Source: Planctomycetota bacterium (GTDB lineage Bacteria; Planctomycetota; Phycisphaerae; WQYP01). Taken from it: DNA of 12,614 nucleotides. The notes beneath the pieces were generated by a model that was given only the letters and a program-made list of their open reading frames with translations, was not told where the DNA came from and did not search any database. Location of the stretch: contig JAMDCX010000034.1 of assembly GCA_023489375.1 (NCBI GenBank), positions 1-12,614 on the forward strand. Direction: 5' to 3'. The translations under genes were made by a program, and so were the position numbers. Positions 7,190-12,614 of this stretch are shown here, piece after piece; the stretch's first letter is position 1; each line of letters begins with the position of its first letter.

Positions 7190-8656
7190 ATGCTTAATGA
7201 ATTAACCGCCCTGGAAATCCACAACAAAATAGCCGCCGGGGAAATCACCGCAACGACTGCCGCGCAGGACTGTCTATCCGCTATTACCAGAGCGGATCCA
7301 CATCTTCATGCCTACAATGCGGTATTTGCCGATCGGGCGATGCGGCAAGCCGAAGCCGTGGATCAGGCCCATACCGCCGGCCAACCGCGGGGACTATTAG
7401 CCGGCGTCCCCATAGCGATAAAAGACAACCTCTGCACCACTTTTGGCGCCACGACCTGTTCATCAAAAATGTTGAAAAATTTTCACAGTCCTTATGACGC
7501 GACCGTGGTGAAAAAACTTGAGCAAGCCGGTGCGGTGATTCTGGGCAAAACCAACCTGGATGAATTTGCCATGGGCAGCTCCACCGAAAATTCCGCCTTC
7601 GGTCCAACACGTAATCCATGGAATACCCAATGTGTTCCCGGCGGATCCTCCGGTGGATCCGCTGCCGCTACCGCCGCACGGTTGTGTGCGGCCTCTCTGG
7701 GGTCGGATACCGGTGGATCCATCCGACAGCCCGCATCGTTGTGCGGCATCGTAGGCTTGAAACCCACGTATGGGCTGGTATCACGTTATGGTCTGGTGGC
7801 GTTTGCCAGTTCACTGGATCAAATAGGACCGATGACCCGCACCGTGGGAGATGCGGCATTGTTGCTGCAGGTTATTGCCGGTCATGATCCATGGGACAGC
7901 ACCAGCTGGCCGGAGCCGGTACCGGACTATCTTTCGGACTTGGATAAGCCGCTGGAAAACGTGCGTATCGGCCTGCCCGCTGAATTCAGCGGCGAAGGCA
8001 TTGAACCGGAAGTCAGCGCTGCGATCGCCAAGGCTGTCGATTTTTATCACCGCCAGGGGGCCAAGGTGGTACCGGTAAACTTGCCGCATACGAAATATGG
8101 TATTGCCGCCTATTACGTTATTGCGCCGGCGGAAGCCTCAAGCAATCTGGCCCGATATGACGGGGTACACTATGGCCATCGCACCGCCAGGCCGGAGAAT
8201 TTATTTGATCTGTATGCCGCCAGCCGGGCCGAGGGCTTTGGTCCGGAAGTGCAGCGTCGGATTATGCTGGGCACTTATGCCTTATCCTCCGGATACTATG
8301 ATGCGTATTATCTTCGGGCGTTGCGGGTACGACAGCTGATAAAACGGGATTTTGATCAGGCGTTTGAGAAATGCGATTTTATCGCCTGTCCCACCTCCCC
8401 CACCGTGGCCTTTGAACTTGGAGCCAAAAGCGGCGATCCGCTGCAGATGTATCTGTGCGATGTATTTACCGTAACGTGTAACATTGCCGGCATTCCGGGA
8501 ATGAATATTCCGTGTGGATTTTCCCAGACCGGCCTGCCGATCGGCCTGCAGATATTAGGCCCCACCTTCAGCGAACAGCGCATGTTGCGCCTGGCCAGAA
8601 TGTATGAAAAGCATCACGACTGGCATACACGCAAGCCGGTGCTGCCACAGGCCTAG
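7190..8656 (+). CDS. gatA: Asp/Glu-tRNA amidotransferase subunit A (GatA), amidase
   Basis: GatA releases ammonia from glutamine, which is channelled to GatB to amidate Glu-tRNA(Gln) or Asp-tRNA(Asn). The 488-residue protein matches the usual length. The amidase-signature triad is complete: Lys78 in PIAIKDN, the cis-Ser153 in PGGSSGGSAAA, and the nucleophile Ser177 in GSDTGGSIRQP. These line up one residue short of Lys79, Ser154 and Ser178 of Staphylococcus aureus GatA. The start MLNELTALEI at 7190 fits the family. An in-frame extension back to 7115 adds 25 residues unlike GatA. The ribosome binding site is weak (GGA nine bases upstream). The gene follows the lipoprotein gene by 109 bases and precedes gatB by 80. 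Confidence 0.96.
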   Translation: MLNELTALEIHNKIAAGEITATTAAQDCLSAITRADPHLHAYNAVFADRAMRQAEAVDQAHTAGQPRGLLAGVPIAIKDNLCTTFGATTCSSKMLKNFHSPYDATVVKKLEQAGAVILGKTNLDEFAMGSSTENSAFGPTRNPWNTQCVPGGSSGGSAAATAARLCAASLGSDTGGSIRQPASLCGIVGLKPTYGLVSRYGLVAFASSLDQIGPMTRTVGDAALLLQVIAGHDPWDSTSWPEPVPDYLSDLDKPLENVRIGLPAEFSGEGIEPEVSAAIAKAVDFYHRQGAKVVPVNLPHTKYGIAAYYVIAPAEASSNLARYDGVHYGHRTARPENLFDLYAASRAEGFGPEVQRRIMLGTYALSSGYYDAYYLRALRVRQLIKRDFDQAFEKCDFIACPTSPTVAFELGAKSGDPLQMYLCDVFTVTCNIAGIPGMNIPCGFSQTGLPIGLQILGPTFSEQRMLRLARMYEKHHDWHTRKPVLPQA

Positions 8657-8679
8657 CCGGCTGCGGGTACAGAAACTAT

Positions 8680-8716
8680 CCCGGCACGCCGGGAGGCAGC
8701 GTTTTGAAACCGCTGC
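8680..8716 (+). other. Two short hairpins in the gatA-gatB spacer
   Basis: CCCGGC/GCCGGG (8680-8685, 8688-8693) and GCAGCG/CGCTGC (8696-8701, 8711-8716) could form two small stems between gatA and gatB. Neither is followed by a T-tract, so they are not intrinsic terminators. They might protect or process the mRNA between the two genes. The gatB ribosome binding site follows at 8724-8729. Confidence 0.3.
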
Positions 8717-8736
8717 AGATTTAAAAGGATTTATTG

Positions 8737-10242
8737 ATGTCCACAACTACTGCCGCCGAACCGCAATATAAGGTGCTTATTGGCATGGAAATCCACGTGC
8801 AGCTGGCAACCCAATCCAAAATGTTTACTGGAGCCGCCAACGGTTTCGGCGGCGATCCCAATTCGCAGGTGGACCCGGTTATTCTGGGGCTGCCCGGAGT
8901 GTTACCGGTAATAAACAAACGGGCGGTGGAAATGGCCATGATGGTAGGCCTGGCCTTAAACTGTCAGATTGCGGCCCAGACGAAATGGGATCGGAAAAGC
9001 TATTACTACCCGGATTTGCCCAAAAATTATCAGATCAGCCAATATGATCAGCCCCTCTGCGGTGCGGGCAGTATTGAATTGCCATTAGCGGATGGCGGCA
9101 GTAAAACCGTGCGCATCCGCCGAGCGCATCTGGAAGAGGATGCCGGCAAATTGCTGCATGAAGCCGGCATGACGGAATCTCTGGTGGATTTGAATCGCGC
9201 CGGCACGCCGTTGCTTGAAATTGTCACCGAGCCGGACCTTACCAGCCCGGAAGAAGCCCGGTTGTTCGGGGAAGAACTGCGCCGGATATGCCGCTATCTG
9301 GGAGTGTCACACGGCATTATGCAGCAGGGGCACATGCGGTTTGAACCTAATATTAATTTACATATTTATCACCATGGGAAAACCATTAAAACCGCCATTA
9401 CGGAAATCAAAAATCTTAACAGTTTCCGGGCAGTGGAACGTGCCTGCAGCTATGAAATTCAACGGCAACTGGCGGAATATCTAGCCCATCCAGAGGTGAT
9501 GCCCAGTCAGGGCAAATCCACCCGCGGCTGGGATGATGACAAAGGCATGACGTTATTGCAACGAGAAAAAGAAGAAGCCCATGATTACCGCTATTTTCCT
9601 GATCCGGATTTAGTTCCACTGCATATAGCGCCACGCTGGGTTGAGGCTATTCGCTCGGGCGTGGTGGAATTACCCATTGCGCGGCGGAAGCGCTATCAGG
9701 AAGTTTTCGGCATGTCCGCCAAGGAAGCGTTTTCACTGACCGAAGAACGCGCGGTTGCGGATTTGTTTGATCGCGCGGCGTCTCTGGGGGCGCCGGTGCG
9801 GCGGTTGACTAATTTGTTTTTAGGTCCTGCCGCCAAAATGGCCAATGAAGCGGCGACCGATCAAGCTACAACGGTGTTGATCAGTGATCTTCCCGTCACC
9901 GCCGAACAATACGCCAGACTGGCCCAGCTGGTTGAAACCGGCGGCATCAGTGCCACATCCGCAGTTATGGTCTTTGAACATCTGATAAAACATCCCGAGG
10001 CCGATCCGGCACAGGCGGCGGAGCAACTTGGACTGATGCAGATACGGGACCAGAATCAGACTGAAGCCTGGGTTATGCAGGCGCTGGCCGCCAATCCGCA
10101 GGCGATCAGCGATTACAAAAACAATCCCAAGAAAAAACAGGCTTCTCTGGGCTTTTTGCGCGGGGCGGTCATGAAGGCCAGTCAGGGCAAGGCAGATCCC
10201 AAACTGGTGGGAGAAATTCTGGAAGCCAAACTCAAAGCCTAA
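8737..10242 (+). CDS. gatB: Asp/Glu-tRNA amidotransferase subunit B (GatB)
   Basis: GatB is the kinase/transamidase subunit: it binds the misacylated tRNA, activates the side-chain carboxylate with ATP and transfers ammonia from GatA. The 501-residue protein has the N-terminal signature IGMEIHVQL, then DLPKNYQISQYDQPL, RRAHLEEDAGKLLHE and VDLNRAGTPLLEIVTEPD, all hallmarks of the GatB/GatE cradle domain. The C-terminal part is the helical linker and YqeY-like tail (FLRGAVMKASQGKADP). It is slightly longer than the typical 475-480 residues. AAAGGA lies seven bases before the ATG at 8737; an in-frame TTG at 8734 is less likely. With gatC and gatA the complete heterotrimer is encoded in this window. 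A palindromic repeat begins one base after the stop codon. Confidence 0.97.
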   Translation: MSTTTAAEPQYKVLIGMEIHVQLATQSKMFTGAANGFGGDPNSQVDPVILGLPGVLPVINKRAVEMAMMVGLALNCQIAAQTKWDRKSYYYPDLPKNYQISQYDQPLCGAGSIELPLADGGSKTVRIRRAHLEEDAGKLLHEAGMTESLVDLNRAGTPLLEIVTEPDLTSPEEARLFGEELRRICRYLGVSHGIMQQGHMRFEPNINLHIYHHGKTIKTAITEIKNLNSFRAVERACSYEIQRQLAEYLAHPEVMPSQGKSTRGWDDDKGMTLLQREKEEAHDYRYFPDPDLVPLHIAPRWVEAIRSGVVELPIARRKRYQEVFGMSAKEAFSLTEERAVADLFDRAASLGAPVRRLTNLFLGPAAKMANEAATDQATTVLISDLPVTAEQYARLAQLVETGGISATSAVMVFEHLIKHPEADPAQAAEQLGLMQIRDQNQTEAWVMQALAANPQAISDYKNNPKKKQASLGFLRGAVMKASQGKADPKLVGEILEAKLKA

Positions 10243-10389
10243 GGAACGGGGTCGAAATAACTTCCCGATTGGCATTACCATGGAATACTCCACCACCGGC
10301 AAAGCCGGTGGCTATATGACGGATGGTGCTCCGGAATCTACGCATCTAACGGCGTAACGACTATTGGGAAGTTATTATGGTTCAGGTCC
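10243..10389. repeat. Palindromic intergenic repeat, copy 1
   Basis: The core (10256-10376, 121 bp) has perfect 11-bp inverted ends (AATAACTTCCC / GGGAAGTTATT) and a perfect internal 8-bp hairpin with a 3-base loop (CCACCGGC-AAA-GCCGGTGG, 10293-10311). It aligns without gaps to copy 2: I count 104 of 121 identical bases in the core and about 80% over 147 bp. The outer arms are less symmetrical than in copy 2. It starts directly after the gatB stop and its right arm runs through the first ATG (10377) of the next gene. I see no convincing target duplication. Confidence 0.85.
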
Positions 10390-10403
10390 TAAACGCGTGG
10401 TGT

Positions 10404-11648
10404 ATGACAAAACAAGAGCGTTTGAAGGTAATAACCGCAGTTCTGGCGGTAGCCGGCGTATTGCTGATGAACTGTTCGCTTCACGCCTTGCCGAAAGATA
10501 ATAAGGGTTCTATCCATCTGAAAATCTATAACGCGCCGGGATTTTATGTGTTTCATACGGACGTGGGGCTAAAGACACTGCGGCAAATCTGGCTGCGGAT
10601 GAACTTTGTCGCCGAGGCTTATCAACAACGACTGCACGCCATTTTCGGCGGCGCAGTTACGCAAAAACTGCCCTTTTATATTTTCAAGAATTCCCATGAA
10701 TATTACTCCGATGGCGGAATGCCCGGCAGCGCGGGGGTCTTCGAATACAATTATACTGGTCAATGGCTGATGGCTATTGGTGGGCGGCACATGACACACC
10801 AGCGCTGGCATATCATTCAACATGAAGGGTTTCATCAGTTCACCTTCGCGTTTATCCATCGCTTTCTACCCGCGTGGGCCAATGAAGGCACGGCGGAATT
10901 TTTTGGCGAAGGCCTTTTTACCGGTTCCAGTTTCGTTACCGGATGGATACCGCCCTACCGTGAAGCCCGGATCAAATATGAGATCAAACATAATAAATTC
11001 AAAACCATTCACGCCATTCGGGAAATGAGTTATCGCCGGTGGAATGATGCGCTTATGGGAACGAATTATGACGAAGCCTGGTCGATGATTTATTTTCTCG
11101 CCTATGCCAATCATGGCCGATACGCGGTGCCGTTTACACAATATTTGCGACTCTATCGTGAAGGCCTGGACGCTCAAACCGCCTGGGAGCGAATTTTTGG
11201 AAATAATGATCTGGCTTTTCAGCGTCTCTATGTGAAATACTGGCTGAACATGCCGCCCAACGCCACAGCGGAACTGTATGCCGGCGTCCAGACCGAAGCG
11301 CTGACTAATTTTCTCGCCCGGGCCTGCATATTAAAACAACGGTTTGACTCCGCGCAAAGTTTTCTATCCGCCGCCAGAAACGGCACGTTGAAGGTCTATC
11401 ATTTTCCTAATAGACTCTGGCTTCCGCCCAATCTTTTGAAGCATGCGCTGCGGGAATCCCGGCACATTGGTACCTGGTCGATAAAACGATCCGGCCTGCC
11501 CCAACTGATCTGCACCATGCCCAACGGTACTCAAATCATCGGCAGCTTCCAAATAGCCGATGATCGGCCTGTCGGTGTAAAGGTAACGGCTAAGGCCACG
11601 AGCACGAAAACAGGTCCTTGGTCTTATCTTGAAACCGTCGCCCGTTAG
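10404..11648 (+). CDS. Secreted HExxH zinc metalloprotease-like protein (DUF1570-like)
   Basis: This 414-residue protein has a signal peptide (basic TKQERLK, hydrophobic VITAVLAVAGVLLM, likely cut near LHA-LP at residue 28). It carries a gluzincin-type zinc site: HEGFH at 140-144 supplies two His ligands and the catalytic Glu, and WANEGTAEFF at 158-167 supplies the third ligand, probably Glu161. The pattern matches the peptidase MA-like / DUF1570 proteins common in planctomycetes. A beta-rich C-terminal domain follows from about residue 340. The substrate is unknown. I chose the ATG at 10404 because it gives a compact signal peptide; the ATG at 10377 lies inside the repeat's right arm and would add nine residues (it does have a GGGAAG five bases upstream). 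The gene sits between two copies of the same repeat. Confidence 0.8.
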   Translation: MTKQERLKVITAVLAVAGVLLMNCSLHALPKDNKGSIHLKIYNAPGFYVFHTDVGLKTLRQIWLRMNFVAEAYQQRLHAIFGGAVTQKLPFYIFKNSHEYYSDGGMPGSAGVFEYNYTGQWLMAIGGRHMTHQRWHIIQHEGFHQFTFAFIHRFLPAWANEGTAEFFGEGLFTGSSFVTGWIPPYREARIKYEIKHNKFKTIHAIREMSYRRWNDALMGTNYDEAWSMIYFLAYANHGRYAVPFTQYLRLYREGLDAQTAWERIFGNNDLAFQRLYVKYWLNMPPNATAELYAGVQTEALTNFLARACILKQRFDSAQSFLSAARNGTLKVYHFPNRLWLPPNLLKHALRESRHIGTWSIKRSGLPQLICTMPNGTQIIGSFQIADDRPVGVKVTAKATSTKTGPWSYLETVAR

Positions 11649-11794
11649 GAATGAGACCGTAATAACTTCCCGATTGGCATTACCATTGAATACACCACCA
11701 CCGGCCAAGCCGGTGGCTATTTGACGGATAGCGCTCCGGAATCCACGCACCAACCGGTATAGCCACTTTGTGGAAGTTATTGCGATCTCGTTCC
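11648..11794. repeat. Palindromic intergenic repeat, copy 2 (147 bp)
   Basis: This copy begins at the last base of the upstream stop codon. Its arms at 11648-11670 and 11772-11794 are 23-bp inverted repeats with 20 matches. The three mismatches are all C/T changes, two of which would pair as G-U in RNA. The 121-bp core (11661-11781) matches copy 1. The internal hairpin CCACCGGC-CAA-GCCGGTGG (11698-11716) is perfect, although the loop base differs from copy 1. The right arm contains the possible -35 of hpt and an in-frame GTG that falsely extends the hpt reading frame. Confidence 0.87.
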
Positions 11795-11808
11795 TTTGTA
11801 TACATAAT
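11780..11808 (+). promoter_or_regulatory. Candidate hpt promoter, -35 inside the repeat arm
   Basis: TTGCGA at 11780-11785 and CATAAT at 11803-11808 are 17 bases apart. The -35 lies in the right arm of repeat copy 2 and the -10 just outside it. The predicted leader to the hpt ATG is about 75 bases and contains a small GC-rich stem (GGGCCG...CGGCCC, about 11810-11834). Confidence 0.4.
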
Positions 11809-11889
11809 TGGGCCGAGACCGTGTGTCACGGCCCACAGCTGTGCTGTCGCGCGGTAGGCAATGATTTCCGAAATGGTTATTCTTTGGTT

Positions 11890-12441
11890 ATGTACACGGA
11901 AGAGATTGGTCGCATTCTGCTTACTTCAGCCGTCATTGACCGGCGTGTCAGCAAAATAGCCAGGGCTATTGGCGCCGCCTACGGCCATCGAGAGATCGTC
12001 ATCGTGCCGGTGCTTACCGGTTCAATGATTTTCATGGCCGACCTGATACGCCGCCTGCCCTTAAAAATGCGCCTTGATGTGGTTGCCGTATCCAGCTATC
12101 CCGGCCGCAGCACCACCAGCCGGGGTGTATCCATACTATTCCCCGGCACAGTACCCATACGCGGCCGCGCGGTGCTGATTGTCGATGACATTCTGGAAAG
12201 CGGTCAAAGTATGCGGGCGGTGACGAAACTGCTGCAAAAGCGCGGCGCCAAATCCATCCGTACCTGTGTATTGCTGCGTAAGCCACAAGCCAGAAAAAAG
12301 GGGCTTACCGCGGACTTCATCGGTTTCGATATTCCCGATGAGTTCGTGGTCGGCTATGGCATGGACTATAACCATTACTATCGCAATTTACCGTATATTG
12401 CCGTATTGAGCCGGGGTGCCCCGGCGAAAAAGGGAACGTAA
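11890..12441 (+). CDS. hpt: Hypoxanthine(-guanine) phosphoribosyltransferase
   Basis: This enzyme joins hypoxanthine and/or guanine to PRPP to make IMP or GMP in purine salvage. The 183-residue length is typical. Visible motifs are PVLTGSMIFMADLIRRL (about 40-56, loop I), DVVAVSSYPG.STTSRGV (flexible loop), the PRPP loop IVDDILESGQS (97-107), and the base-binding end ADFIGFDIPDEFVVGYGMDYN (141-161). In the PRPP loop, Glu103 replaces the usual Asp of DTGxT, and the last Thr is Ser. I chose the ATG at 11890 because the family begins near MYTEEIG; the upstream in-frame extension to the GTG at 11770 is derived from the repeat arm. The ribosome binding site is weak. Confidence 0.92.
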   Translation: MYTEEIGRILLTSAVIDRRVSKIARAIGAAYGHREIVIVPVLTGSMIFMADLIRRLPLKMRLDVVAVSSYPGRSTTSRGVSILFPGTVPIRGRAVLIVDDILESGQSMRAVTKLLQKRGAKSIRTCVLLRKPQARKKGLTADFIGFDIPDEFVVGYGMDYNHYYRNLPYIAVLSRGAPAKKGT

Positions 12442-12550
12442 CGGGTGCGGTCAGAAATTGTGGCATTCAAATCGAGGCCCGGTTCTACTGCCTCATTCCA
12501 ACAATAATTACAGGTAATAGGGTTGTTTATCCGATCATAGAAAAAGAATC

Positions 12551-12570
12551 CAGCTTGTTGGAACAAGTTG
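12551..12570. promoter_or_regulatory. Near-perfect 20-bp dyad upstream of the last gene
   Basis: CAGCTTGTT (12551-12559) and AACAAGTTG (12562-12570) are inverted repeats with one mismatch around GG. The position, 34 bases before the start of the next gene, would suit an operator or an mRNA hairpin. No T-tract follows, so it is not an intrinsic terminator of hpt. Confidence 0.35.
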
Positions 12571-12603
12571 TGCATGGATTATGAACGATCAAGGAGGATC
12601 GCA

Positions 12604-12614
12604 ATGAAGAAATA
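12604..12614 (+). CDS. 5' end of a further gene (truncated by window edge)
   Basis: The ATG at 12604 is preceded by a perfect Shine-Dalgarno AAGGAGG (12591-12597) at six bases, the strongest in the window. Only MKK and part of a fourth codon are visible. A basic MKK start is common in exported proteins but proves nothing. A nine-codon frame starting at 12581 ends with a TGA that overlaps this ATG. Confidence 0.6.

Noticed and set aside
10280..10357. A 26-codon frame (ATG to TAA) inside repeat copy 1, open in the same frame in copy 2
   Set aside because: Differences between the copies fall about equally on first and third codon positions, and copy 2 has ATT instead of ATG, so there is no sign of protein selection.
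10243..11794. CRISPR-like repeat arrangement
   Set aside because: There are only two copies, they are separated by a full gene, and no short spacers are present.
11770..11889. N-terminal extension of Hpt
   Set aside because: The first residues are encoded by the repeat arm, and Hpt proteins begin near MYTEEIG.

Overview
The window looks like part of a bacterial chromosome, most likely from the Planctomycetota (Phycisphaerae-like). This is inferred from the mix of a lone prepilin-type pseudopilin, a Tat-exported GBA2-type glycosidase, a long-form L28 and a secreted HExxH protein. No rRNA or tRNA is present, so the assignment is tentative. No CRISPR array, phage module or complete insertion sequence was seen.

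Layout: (1) 1-443 has no convincing gene except a good promoter for the pseudopilin that follows (444-1103). (2) 1104-1368 is intergenic and carries a cluster of heptanucleotide tandem repeats. (3) 1369-5075 is on the minus strand. A large Tat-exported GH116 (GBA2-type) glycosidase carries an unexpected GATase1-like domain inside its N-terminal domain. It is followed by a small protein with two ClpX-like four-cysteine zinc modules. (4) 5076-5551 is the divergent intergenic region with the rpmB promoter. (5) From 5552 to the end everything is on the plus strand: rpmB, gatC, a lipoprotein, gatA, gatB, a secreted HExxH metalloprotease-like protein, hpt, and the first codons of another gene.

Functionally, gatC, gatA and gatB supply the whole GatCAB amidotransferase, which converts Glu-tRNA(Gln) and/or Asp-tRNA(Asn) to the amidated form. 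With rpmB it forms a translation block. hpt is purine salvage. The lipoprotein between gatC and gatA and the metalloprotease between gatB and hpt are envelope proteins with no clear link to tRNA amidation.

The most unusual signal is in the spacers of this plus-strand cluster. Downstream of gatC lies a 121-bp element with 14-bp terminal inverted repeats (one mismatch), a perfect internal hairpin and a perfect 8-bp flanking direct repeat, which is a textbook MITE. Downstream of gatB and of the metalloprotease gene lie two copies of a second palindromic element. Their 121-bp cores are about 86% identical by hand count, each also has a perfect internal hairpin, and each starts at the stop codon. 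The right ends of this second family run into the apparent start regions of the next genes, which affects start-site calls and possibly the hpt promoter.
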